A stretch of 64,000 nt of DNA from Flavobacterium sp. SUN052 (GTDB lineage Bacteria; Bacteroidota; Bacteroidia; Flavobacteriales; Flavobacteriaceae): the NCBI RefSeq assembly GCF_028867935.1, contig NZ_JAPQNS010000014.1, forward strand, positions 62,001-126,000, given 5' to 3'. The position numbers and the translations under genes were made by a program. How positions within the stretch are numbered: position 1 is the stretch's first letter; every line of letters begins with the position of its first letter. Under the pieces are notes generated by a model that was not told the DNA's origin, ran no database searches, and worked only from the letters and a program-made list of their open reading frames with translations. Positions 56,302 to 64,000 of the stretch are shown here, piece by piece.

Positions 56302-57204
56302 ATGAAACCTATCCCAGCCCTGCTTCCTGACTTCATCAGCCACCAGCAACCGTTTGTGGTACGGGAGATTATACGACCTTTCTTTTCAACCGATTTTCAT
56401 TTTCATCAGGAGTGTCAGTTAGTCTGTGTGCTGGAAGGTACGGGCAGGCGCATCATTGGCGGTTCTGTTGAACCGTTTGGGCCGGGTGATGTTACGTTTA
56501 CCGGGCCGAACGTACCCCACGTCTGGTACAGCGCCCGTGCCGGAACGGACGACCCGCCCATTGCCCGGTCAGTCGCGCTTTATATTTATCCCCCGGTCGT
56601 GCTGGAACACCTGTCGGCATTTATCAACCCGCAGCCACTGACCGACTTCTTCCGTCAGTCGGGTCGGGGGCTAAGTTTGAGCGGTTCCACGCGGGGTGCG
56701 GTAGCGGCCCTGCTACTTCAGATGCAGACCGAAAGCGGGTTAGACCTGCTTCAATCCTTTTTGCGGATAATGCAGCAGCTTATCACTACCACCGACAAAC
56801 AATGGCTCAACGACGAGCCGCTCATTACGCCCTATGCCAACGGTGTGCGGCAGCGCGTTCCCCGACTCATGACCTATATTCAGGAGAATTTCCGGACGGA
56901 GATTTCCTTACAGGCAGCCGCTTCGACAGCGGGTTTTGAGGTGCATTCATTTTGCCGCTATTTCAAGGCCCTGACGCAGCGCACCTTTTCTGAATTCGTG
57001 AACGAACTGCGGGTAGGTTTTGCCAGCCAGTTACTGCAACAGAATGACCTTTCCATCACACAGGTTGGGTATGAATCTGGCTTCACCAACATTTCCTATT
57101 TCAACCGCTCGTTTAAGCGCATCCGGGGCATTACTCCTAAAGCATATCGGCAACACTGGCAGGGGCTACCAGACTGCCCACCAAAGGGCGTTCATCGCCG
57201 GTGA
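56302..57204 (+). CDS. Cupin-type AraC-family transcription regulator
   Basis: 300 residues, soluble. The N-terminal cupin sensor has FHFHQECQLVCVLEGTGRRI and FGPGDVTFTGPNVPHVW. The AraC DNA-binding domain (about 185-290) shows EISLQAAASTAGFEVHSFCRYF and QVGYESGFTNISYFNRSFKR, then GITPKAYR. Divergent from the fucose operon, so probably its sugar-responsive activator. It lacks the membrane part of the other AraC regulator in the window. The promoter region between (56091-56301) holds AT-rich -7-like candidates, but none is convincing. Confidence 0.87.
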   Translation: MKPIPALLPDFISHQQPFVVREIIRPFFSTDFHFHQECQLVCVLEGTGRRIIGGSVEPFGPGDVTFTGPNVPHVWYSARAGTDDPPIARSVALYIYPPVVLEHLSAFINPQPLTDFFRQSGRGLSLSGSTRGAVAALLLQMQTESGLDLLQSFLRIMQQLITTTDKQWLNDEPLITPYANGVRQRVPRLMTYIQENFRTEISLQAAASTAGFEVHSFCRYFKALTQRTFSEFVNELRVGFASQLLQQNDLSITQVGYESGFTNISYFNRSFKRIRGITPKAYRQHWQGLPDCPPKGVHRR

Positions 57205-57395
57205 ACCAGTGATACAGGCATTTTTTTCATCTTTGATCTTAGGCACTTTCAGGGTCACTCGGCTGAACCTTATTATTGGTACTTAGCCCATCATAAGTGC
57301 TTACCCCCAATTCTATATACCGACGGCACCCGGCCTGCCGCATCACGCAGCAGTTCAGCTTTACGAGTACAGCGGTCGGTATTAAAGCGGGTTTC

Positions 57396-58820
57396 TCAGC
57401 GCGCCTTGCCGTAGTAGGGGTATTTATCAATGACATCGCCTTTGCCGTTGAGCCGGGGGTCGTTGGTTTGGGTCATCCAGGTGCGTAGTTGCTGGCTCAG
57501 TCGTTTTCGGGCAGCGGCATATTCTTTCGTCGTGGCTACGTTGGTCAGCGTGGCCGGGTCTTTTCTGAGGTCGAACAACTCTTCGGCGGGTGCCTGCCCA
57601 AAGGCTGACTCAAAAAAGGGTTTGATGGCCGGTTTATTACGCTGGTCTACCAGCAGGGTCTTAGTAGGGCCTCTGTCAACGTCGTTATAAACTCCCTGCG
57701 GGCCAGCATAGGCCGAGTCACCGGCGGGGCTGCGGTCGGGGAGCAGATTGGCGATGTACAGAAAATCCTGGGTGCGGATGGCACGGACGGGATAGCCCAC
57801 GTTGCCCGGCCGTGCTTCGGCGTGACGTTCGCGCTCCATGAAAATCGCCGGTTGGGTGCGCGTGGTTTTACCCGTCAGCAGGGGCCACAGGTTCAGCCCG
57901 TTCATCGTGGTAGGAATCGGTTGGCCCGTTGCGGCCAGAATGGTGGGGGCCATATCCATCAGGTTGACCAGTTCATTGGTAGTACGTCCGGCTGGTATCT
58001 TACCCTTCCACCAGATGGCCAGCGGAATGTGCGTACCCGCATCGTAGAGCCGGGCTTTGGCGCGTGGAAACGGCATTCCGTTGTCGCTGGTGACAATGAC
58101 GAGCGTATTGTCCAAGCGGCCCAGACTGTCGAGCAGGTGGACGGCATCACCCACCATCGCATCGAACCGCTCCACCTCGGTCAGGTAATCGGCTATGTCT
58201 TCCCGAACAATCGGCACGTCGGGCAGGTAGGGCGGCACGACCACCTTTGCTGCGTCAAATCCCAGTTTTCGTCCGCTGCCCGCGTCGTAGGGCCGGTGCG
58301 GGTCGTAGGTGCCGAGCCAGAAACAGAACGGTTTGTCGGCAGGTACGCTCTTGAGAAACTGACGGTAGTCTTTGGTTTCAGGCCCCGCCGGATTGCTGGT
58401 GTAGCCTCCGGCCGTGAAATCGCCCGGTCCCCAGCCCTTGCTGAACGAGCCGACAGCATAGCCTGCCTTATTGAGCAAACCGGGATACGTAACAAACTCC
58501 ACCGGCAGCGACCCCCACAAATTGGTTCCCTCGCGCAGGGTGTGCGGGTAGCGGCCCGTCAGCACCGCTGCCCGCGAGGGGGTGCAGGACGAGGCCGTGC
58601 AGTGGGCGTTGGTAAACAGGATGCCTTCGCGGGCCAGCTTATCGAAGTTGGGCGTTCGGGCCGCCGGGTCGCCGTAGCAGCCCGCGTGCGGAAAGCTCCA
58701 GTCGTCGGCAATGATAAACAGCACGTTGGGGGGAGTAGTGGCAACCGGCTGGTCGGGCTGTTTCAGTACGAAGCTGCCCAGCAGAAGGGTGAGCGTTAGG
58801 AGGAGAAGAAAGACGCGCAT
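57396..58820 (-). CDS. Secreted S1-family sulfatase
   Basis: ATG 58820 starts the signal peptide (MRVFLLLLTLTLLLGSFVL); an upstream TTG at 58841 is less likely. 474 residues. Signature CTPSRAAVLTG (formylglycine Cys79), first metal site IIADDWSFPHAGCYGD, second SDNGMPFPRAKARLYDAG. It is a paralogue of the sulfatase at 5126-6676, sharing GSFSKGWGPGDF-type and FCFWLGTYDPHRPY-type segments, and probably removes a similar sulfate. It is convergent with the cupin-AraC gene and appears to be transcribed alone. Confidence 0.92.
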   Translation of the reverse strand: MRVFLLLLTLTLLLGSFVLKQPDQPVATTPPNVLFIIADDWSFPHAGCYGDPAARTPNFDKLAREGILFTNAHCTASSCTPSRAAVLTGRYPHTLREGTNLWGSLPVEFVTYPGLLNKAGYAVGSFSKGWGPGDFTAGGYTSNPAGPETKDYRQFLKSVPADKPFCFWLGTYDPHRPYDAGSGRKLGFDAAKVVVPPYLPDVPIVREDIADYLTEVERFDAMVGDAVHLLDSLGRLDNTLVIVTSDNGMPFPRAKARLYDAGTHIPLAIWWKGKIPAGRTTNELVNLMDMAPTILAATGQPIPTTMNGLNLWPLLTGKTTRTQPAIFMERERHAEARPGNVGYPVRAIRTQDFLYIANLLPDRSPAGDSAYAGPQGVYNDVDRGPTKTLLVDQRNKPAIKPFFESAFGQAPAEELFDLRKDPATLTNVATTKEYAAARKRLSQQLRTWMTQTNDPRLNGKGDVIDKYPYYGKAR

Positions 58821-59000
58821 GGTGGCCTGTGTTTTAGACAAAATTACAGCGGTTTAATCCTGAATGTTCTCATTTCTTACGAACACGAAGACCTTTTTGG
58901 GCGAAATACCTCAGTTTTGCCTGTCGCTCAACGCGGTTGACTACACACAGCGTTCGTTAAGGATAACCTCCTTTCGCCCTGTATAAACTACCCTTATCCA

Positions 59001-60713
59001 ATGAAAGCAGTCCGATTGATTGCGGGGCTTCTGGCTCTTGTTTCTCTTGCCGTGGCGTTGCCGGGGGCGATGTTTCGCGATCCGACGTTGCGACCAACGG
59101 CTGTTAAGCGGCCCAATATTGTCTGGATCATGGCCGAGGACATCGGCCCGCAACTGAGTTGCTACGGCGACCCGGTGGCCCGAACGCCCAACATTGACCG
59201 GCTGGCGGCCAACGGCATTCGCTACACGCAGGCGTTTACGGTCTACGGCGTTTGTGCGCCCAGCCGCAACTCCATCATTACCGGTATGTATCCGTCGGCA
59301 ACCGGGGCCATGCACATGCGGCAATCGAAGGGCCTGATTCCCTTCCCCGGCATTCCCGACTATAACGACGTTCCCCCGCCCGACGTAAAAGCCTTTACCG
59401 AATACCTGCGGGCCGATGGCTACTACTGCACCAACAACGTGAAAACCGATTACCAGTTTGGCAATCCATTTACGGTCTGGGACGAAAGCAGTAAAACCGC
59501 ACACTGGCGCGACCGCCCCGACAAAGCACAGCCATTTCTGTCGGTGTTTACCCTCGACATCACCCACGAAATTAACCTCTGGCCGGCAGATGTGAAGAAT
59601 AAGTTTTACAGTGACCAGGGGCTGAAACGCCCGGTGCTCAGTAAAGAAGACGCCGAATTTTTTGCCCTGAACCCAGCGGAGCAAGTGAAGCCCGGCGACG
59701 TAATGGTTCCCCCTTATTACCCCGACACGCCGTTGGTGCGCGAAGGCATTGCCCGCTACTACGACAACATCCACCGGATGGACCGGCAGGTGGGCCACCT
59801 GATTCAGCAGTTGGAAGAAGACGGCGAACTCGACAACACGATTATTTTCTTTATGGGCGACAACGGCAACTGCCAGCCGCGCGGCAAACGATGGGTACTG
59901 GAAAGCGGAATTCAGGTACCGCTGATTCTGTCGGGCAAGCAACTCAAGGCGCAGAACCGGGTCGATTCGCAGTTGGTGAGCGGGGTCGATTTCGCGCCCA
60001 CGGCACTGTACTTAGCCGGGATGCCGATTCCAAAAAATATGCACGGGCAGGTTATCAGCGGCATCGGCCCCACCAAGCCAAGCGTGGCCCGGCCCCGTTC
60101 CTATATTTTTGCCGCCCGCGACCGGATGGACAATACCTACGACATGATTCGGGCCGTGCGCGATAAGCGGTATAAGTACATCAAGAATTTCAATCCCGAA
60201 AAGCCCTACACGCAGCCCATTGAGTTCCTGTACCGCAATCCCCAGATGGCCGACATCCTGCGGCTCGAAAAAGAAGGTAAACTAAACGCGGTGCAGCAAT
60301 CGTGGCTGTTTAAAACCAAGCCCCCGGTCGAACTCTACGACATTGCTACGGACCCCTACGAACTCCATAACATAGCCGACCAACCGGCGCAGGCGACCCG
60401 CCTTAAAACGATGGACGCGGTGCTGACAGCCTGGCAAAAAAAATACGGCGACCTCGGCCCGGTTCCCGAAACGGAGATGGCGGAGCAGATGTGGCCCGGC
60501 GGCAAACAACCCGTTACGCAACCGCCCGTACTGATCCGAACCGGCAACCAGATAACGCTCACCTGCCCCACGCCCGGCGCATCCATTGGCTATCAACTTG
60601 CCGATTCGAAGCGATGGCTGCTGTACAGCAAACCGGTTTCAGTAGCCGCCGGGGTACCGGTCAGGGCCAAAGCCGTGCGTTACGGCTGGGCCGAAAGTGA
60701 GGTTGTGCAATGA
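59001..60713 (+). CDS. Secreted sulfatase with C-terminal beta domain
   Basis: 570 residues with signal peptide (about 1-23). Signature CAPSRNSIITG (formylglycine Cys85). The first metal motif reads MAEDIGPQLSCYGD, so the first Asp of the usual DD is Glu. The second site is FMGDNGNCQPRGKRWVLESG. HMRQSKGLIPF and the overall order resemble N-sulfoglucosamine sulfohydrolase-type enzymes. After about residue 490 a short Fn3/chitobiase-like beta domain (IRTGNQITLTCPTPGASIGY) ends the protein. Divergent from the neighbouring sulfatase. Confidence 0.9.
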   Translation: MKAVRLIAGLLALVSLAVALPGAMFRDPTLRPTAVKRPNIVWIMAEDIGPQLSCYGDPVARTPNIDRLAANGIRYTQAFTVYGVCAPSRNSIITGMYPSATGAMHMRQSKGLIPFPGIPDYNDVPPPDVKAFTEYLRADGYYCTNNVKTDYQFGNPFTVWDESSKTAHWRDRPDKAQPFLSVFTLDITHEINLWPADVKNKFYSDQGLKRPVLSKEDAEFFALNPAEQVKPGDVMVPPYYPDTPLVREGIARYYDNIHRMDRQVGHLIQQLEEDGELDNTIIFFMGDNGNCQPRGKRWVLESGIQVPLILSGKQLKAQNRVDSQLVSGVDFAPTALYLAGMPIPKNMHGQVISGIGPTKPSVARPRSYIFAARDRMDNTYDMIRAVRDKRYKYIKNFNPEKPYTQPIEFLYRNPQMADILRLEKEGKLNAVQQSWLFKTKPPVELYDIATDPYELHNIADQPAQATRLKTMDAVLTAWQKKYGDLGPVPETEMAEQMWPGGKQPVTQPPVLIRTGNQITLTCPTPGASIGYQLADSKRWLLYSKPVSVAAGVPVRAKAVRYGWAESEVVQ

Positions 60714-60916
60714 TTTGTTAAGTTTGCAATGCCAGCAGGGTGGGAACTGCGTTATCGCGAGTGGCCAAACGACGTGTATCAGGCGCGGCTACTTATGGGG
60801 AGGGACTAACCGCAGCAATGACCGGAAACGGACCCGAAGATTTGGTAAGACAAGGCATCGAATCGGTAGAGCGAGATTGACTAACAACTAAGATTTACGT
60901 AACGTTTGATTATACA

Positions 60917-60949
60917 ACAGAAAAGCCAGACTATTGCTGGCTTTTCTGT
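60917..60949. terminator. Bidirectional hairpin terminator
   Basis: ACAGAAAAGCCAG (60917-60929) pairs perfectly with 60937-60949, with a 7-nt loop and A/T-rich flanks on both sides. It sits between the convergent genes ending at 60713 and 60973. The 200 bp before it (60714-60916) show no recognisable gene. Confidence 0.75.
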
Positions 60950-60972
60950 TCTCATTGAGAAAGCGTTCTCTG

Positions 60973-61623
60973 TCACTGCTGCTTACTTGCTATAAAGGGG
61001 GCCTGCTGTACATAACGCCGGTCGTTAAGCTGACTAATCAGAAAGTGGGCCAGATCAATGGCTGTAATCTGTTGGCTTGGTAAATAATTCAAATCTATGT
61101 CAACACCTCCTGTTGCAGGGTTTTGTACAATGTAGGGCACCCGTACGTAAGTCCAGTCCAGATTACTCTCCGAAAGCAACTTAAATTCAAGTCGTCGATC
61201 ATCCATGAACAATGAATAATGCTGTTGCATATAGTTAGCTGCTTCCTGAGTCTTGGCATCTAACTGTTCGCGTCCAGTCACAAAAAGGCTTGTCACAACT
61301 ACGCAGCGACTGATTCCAACCTCCTTCATGATGGTTACAAAGTTTTGAGTTGCAGCACCCATCATGGGCGTGGACTCTCCCTTCGTATGACCAAGGGTAC
61401 TTAATAAGGCACTGCTTCCTTGCAGTAATTTACGAACGCAGCCAGGATCACGAACATCACCTTGAACGACTTCCAGCCGCTCACTTGACAAATTAAACTC
61501 TTGAGGATGGCGCAAGAGTAGTCGGACGGAGTAACCCGCTGCAAGCGTTTCCTCAACCAAGGGGCGTCCTGATTTACCAGCACCGCCTAAAATGGCAATT
61601 ATTGAATCATTGTTAGTTGTCAT
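60973..61623 (-). CDS. NAD(P)-binding, NmrA-like atypical SDR
   Basis: 216 residues. IIAILGGAGKSGRPLVEETLAAG is the Rossmann GxxGxxG, followed by VRLLLRHP and VVQGDVRD. The later part (VVVTSLF, LDWTYVRVPYIV) matches NAD(P)H-binding NmrA/SDR5-type proteins used as redox sensors or reductases. It has no obvious link to glycan breakdown and looks like a stand-alone housekeeping or stress gene between sulfatase genes. No signal peptide. Confidence 0.78.
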   Translation of the reverse strand: MTTNNDSIIAILGGAGKSGRPLVEETLAAGYSVRLLLRHPQEFNLSSERLEVVQGDVRDPGCVRKLLQGSSALLSTLGHTKGESTPMMGAATQNFVTIMKEVGISRCVVVTSLFVTGREQLDAKTQEAANYMQQHYSLFMDDRRLEFKLLSESNLDWTYVRVPYIVQNPATGGVDIDLNYLPSQQITAIDLAHFLISQLNDRRYVQQAPFIASKQQ

Positions 61624-62062
61624 GTTGCTAACATACTTTTTGACTGCCAGTCAAGATATGAACCCGGCAATCAGAGTGGATTGCGCACAGTAAAGCCAAG
61701 ACACGGACAAGCAAGCCTGTACATTGCTTGCTGTGGCAATAGAATAAGAAAGGGATGATACGACTAACTACCTGAGTGAGGTAAGTCAGTTAAACCGTTT
61801 ACTTATTGGACGATAGGCGTCCTAACCTTTTAGAAAAGGTGTAAACGGGGGGTGATATGTTAGCAGAATTTAATGAGACAAAAGTAGCTAAAAGTTTTTG
61901 AACATTTCCTCTATTGCTTGGATGATAGGCGGTTCGATAAATCTCAGATTACGTAAAGAAAATAATCTGAGATTTATCGAACCGCCCATAAAACGTACAA
62001 CGCCCGGTTCTTTTTCACGAGGGATCAGGCGTTGTTCGTTTCTGGGTTCTTGTCACGCTCCT
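61624..62062. other. Intergenic stretch with hairpin and orphan promoter-like element
   Basis: No gene seen in these 439 bp. It contains a small stem (ACCTTTT/AAAAGGT, about 61824-61841), an orphan copy of the PUL promoter element at 61893-61916 (ends CCTCTATTG, but no -7 box 20 nt later) and the 24-bp inverted repeat at 61928-61986. Upstream signals for the gene starting at 61623 must lie in the low-coordinate part. Confidence 0.5.
61928..61986. terminator. Perfect 24-bp inverted repeat (long hairpin)
   Basis: The arms 61928-61951 and 61963-61986 are exact reverse complements around an 11-nt loop. It lies 76 bp past the stop of the - strand sulfatase (62063), so it may act as its terminator, although the stem is unusually long. 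Confidence 0.55.
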
Positions 62063-63487
62063 TCATTCCAGCCCGCTCCAGTCGAACAGGGGGTGTTCGG
62101 AGGGGGTCAGGGCCTGTTGCATCAGGGCGGTGAGTTGCTTTACTTTCGCCGGGTGCTGTGGGGCTACGTTCGTGGTTTCGCCGATGTCGCGGGCCAGGTC
62201 GTAGAGTTCGAGCCGGGCGGCTTCGCTGGGTTTTTTGAGCCAGAGCAGTTTCCAGTCGCCCTGAATCAGGGCTTTGCGGTATTCGCCCTCGTTGAAGGCC
62301 CAGTAAAACGTCCGGTCGGCGGGGGCGGGCGATGCTCCGCCCCGCAGCAGCGGCACCATCGACAAGCCGTTGCTGTCGGTGGGTTGGGGCGTATTGGTCA
62401 GTTCGCAAACCGTGGGCAGCACGTCCCAGCCTGCCCAGGCTTCGTTCGAGACCCGGCCCGCCGATATGCCCGGCCCGCGCACCAGCATCGGCACCCGGAT
62501 GCCCCCTTCGTACAAATCCCGCTTGATACCCCGCAGCGGCCCGTTGCTGTCAAAAAAGACGGGGTCGGCTCCGCCCTCGTTGTGTGGGCCATTGTCGGAC
62601 GTGAAGAAAACGTAGGTGTTCTGGTCCAGCCCCAGCGTTTTCAGCAGGGTCATCAGCTTGCCGACATCGCTGTCGAGCCGGGTGAGCATGGCCGCAAAAG
62701 CCGCTTTGGGGTTGGGCTGCGATGAATACCGTTTGAAAATCGTGTTCGGTCGGCGCAGGTAGGGCGTCTCGGGGAAAACGCTTTTACCCGTTGGAGTCAG
62801 AAACGGCTTTTCATTTTCGGTTGTCGTGGCCAGTTCGGCGTGGACGAGTGTGACCGGCAGATACAGAAAGAACGGTTTGGCCCGGTTGGTCTGCACAAAC
62901 GACATCGCTTCGTTCATAATTAGGTCGTGGGTGTAGTCGCTTTTGCTGATGTGCCGCACCGAAAGATGACTATGTTTAACCTGCCACAATGAGTCTGTAT
63001 GGTAGTTATGGGCGTGTCCGTGCAGCAGATACCCCAGAAACTGGTTCCAGCCCTGTTTTTGCGGGGCACCAGTGTTTGTATCATTGCCAAGACCCCACTT
63101 GCCGAACATCCCCGTTTCGTAGCCTTCCCGTTTGAGCCGGGTGGCCATGGTTGTGTCCGTAAGTCGAAGCGGAATGTCGCCCCCGCCGTTGCCCCGCACG
63201 TAGGCATGGCCCATGTCTTTGCCCGTCATCAGGGCGCAGCGCGAGGGGGCGCAAACAGTGTTGCCCGCGTAGAACCGGGTAAACCGCGTACCCTGCTTTG
63301 CCAGCCGGTCGAGGTTTGGCGTTTTAACAATGGTCTTTCCTGCATTCCGGTAACAGCCCAAATCACCATAGCCCAGATCGTCGGCCATGATGTAGATGAT
63401 GTTGGGCCGCTGAGGAACAGACGGTTGACCCACAGCCGACCCGCCGAGCGTGACGAGTCCGAGGAAGCCAGCAAAAAGAAATTTCAT
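62063..63487 (-). CDS. Secreted arylsulfatase A-like sulfatase
   Basis: 474 residues with signal peptide (about 1-20, ending SAVG). Signature CAPSRCALMTG (formylglycine Cys79), metal sites IMADDLGYGDLGCY and FTSDNGPHNEGG, GKWGLG, and LRGIKRDLYEGGIRVPMLVRGPG, all typical of arylsulfatase A-like enzymes. It resembles the catalytic part of the sulfatase at 13597-15693 (both have KWGLQ/KWGLG and GIKRDxxEGG) but lacks the PA14-like tail. Transcribed alone on the - strand. Confidence 0.92.
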   Translation of the reverse strand: MKFLFAGFLGLVTLGGSAVGQPSVPQRPNIIYIMADDLGYGDLGCYRNAGKTIVKTPNLDRLAKQGTRFTRFYAGNTVCAPSRCALMTGKDMGHAYVRGNGGGDIPLRLTDTTMATRLKREGYETGMFGKWGLGNDTNTGAPQKQGWNQFLGYLLHGHAHNYHTDSLWQVKHSHLSVRHISKSDYTHDLIMNEAMSFVQTNRAKPFFLYLPVTLVHAELATTTENEKPFLTPTGKSVFPETPYLRRPNTIFKRYSSQPNPKAAFAAMLTRLDSDVGKLMTLLKTLGLDQNTYVFFTSDNGPHNEGGADPVFFDSNGPLRGIKRDLYEGGIRVPMLVRGPGISAGRVSNEAWAGWDVLPTVCELTNTPQPTDSNGLSMVPLLRGGASPAPADRTFYWAFNEGEYRKALIQGDWKLLWLKKPSEAARLELYDLARDIGETTNVAPQHPAKVKQLTALMQQALTPSEHPLFDWSGLE

Positions 63488-63698
63488 ATAGGTACGTATT
63501 AAGTCATTCTGCTTCTGGTAGTTACTACTTGAAACGAAGCTGTCGGTCTCTGAGATGCCTACCAGACGGGCTTTGAGTCGTTGTTTTATTTTTCGAGACT
63601 GTTCAATAAAAATATGATGGTGTCACCCACCAAATGTAGAGCTAAAATGCAGGTTTACAACAGCTTACACTAGTTGCAGACGCATTCTGGACCTCTGT

Positions 63699-64000
63699 TT
63701 ACTGAAGTAGCGTTACGAGTTCCTGGGGCTTAGCATTCTGCGGATTATGATTGACGGTCATTCGGTAAGTTTGCCAGCCCAGGTCTCTGGCCACTTTTTC
63801 GTACTCGTAAAAAGGGTCGGCTTCCGGCTTTTGCGGGTCGTCAACGGTCAGAATATACTTGCCATTTTTGGGGTGCGGATGGTGAAGCGGACGCCGTTCG
63901 CTGAGCGTGGCCGTCGACTGCGGGACGCTGTGGGGGAAGACGTTGTTTGGATTCGCCACGAAAGGCGGGGCAAGCATACCGTCCTTTTCGTACTGCATCA
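63699..64000 (-). CDS. Unrecognised protein, C-terminal part
   Basis: The frame enters from the right edge and ends with a stop at 63699. About 100 residues are visible, with PHPKNGKYILTVDDPQKPEADP and YEYEKVARDLGWQTYRMTVNHNPQNAKPQELVTLL. An internal Met lies at 63998, but the gene probably starts outside the window. I do not recognise the family; the context suggests a further enzyme of the glycan locus. The 210 bp to the sulfatase start show no other gene. Confidence 0.55.
   Translation of the reverse strand, partial: MQYEKDGMLAPPFVANPNNVFPHSVPQSTATLSERRPLHHPHPKNGKYILTVDDPQKPEADPFYEYEKVARDLGWQTYRMTVNHNPQNAKPQELVTLLQ

Noticed and set aside
58941..59942. 333-codon open frame on the - strand
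   Set aside because: It lies fully opposite the clear sulfatase gene at 59001-60713 and has no recognisable domain; it is a by-product of codon bias.
60697..60891. 64-codon frame after the 59001 sulfatase
   Set aside because: It overlaps the sulfatase end, has no start context and no recognisable protein features.

Overview
The window looks like a chromosomal stretch from a Bacteroidota bacterium, most like the Cytophagales (Spirosoma/Larkinella type); the genus is an inference from overall gene style. The signs are three SusC/SusD outer-membrane pairs, many secreted sulfatases and glycosidases, sparse Shine-Dalgarno sites, and promoters fitting the Bacteroidota -33 TTG / -7 TAnnTTTG pattern. 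It is dominated by polysaccharide utilisation loci (PULs), interrupted by one island of broken insertion sequences.

Region 1 (1-22.5 kb, all + strand) is a PUL for a sulfated heteropolysaccharide. It holds the tail of a GH88/105-like gene, susC1-susD1-sulfatase, then a clan GH-A hydrolase, a GH35 beta-galactosidase and three sulfatases, then susC2-susD2. The three transcription units start from promoters with the same architecture: a shared 32-nt element, exactly 20 nt, then a -7 box. This suggests one common regulator.

Region 2 (22.5-30.4 kb) is a mobile-element graveyard. It contains an intact IS982-family element and an IS3-family transposase gene split in two. Three IS110-family copies sit inside the split: A is frameshifted, B is intact and C is degenerate. 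A Tn3 transposase fragment and a probable IS4-type fragment follow. The non-coding leaders of IS110 B and C form the same stem with a compensatory base change, which fits an IS110 bridge RNA. In A and B an 11-nt repeat links the loop of the leader RNA with the left element junction. Copy C carries three identical 16-bp GC-rich insertions plus one decayed copy.

Region 3 (30.5-49.5 kb, - strand) holds two operons. One encodes a DUF1593 protein, a clan GH-A glycosidase and a 1943-residue beta-helix/lamin-tail/Ig-like protein. The other encodes a DUF4380 protein, an NCS1-type permease, a tiny membrane protein, a GH127-like beta-L-arabinofuranosidase, and susC3-susD3. A divergent membrane-anchored AraC regulator (49640) faces the second operon.

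Region 4 (51-57 kb) is an L-fucose operon: GH29 fucosidase, FucP-like permease, mutarotase, SDR dehydrogenase and L-fuconate dehydratase, with a divergent cupin-AraC regulator. Region 5 (57.4-64 kb) has three more sulfatases, an NAD(P)-binding protein and a partial gene at the edge. The enzymes together suggest stepwise desulfation and trimming of a sulfated glycan containing galactose, fucose, arabinose and uronic acid, but the true substrate cannot be read from sequence. No rRNA, tRNA or CRISPR array was seen.
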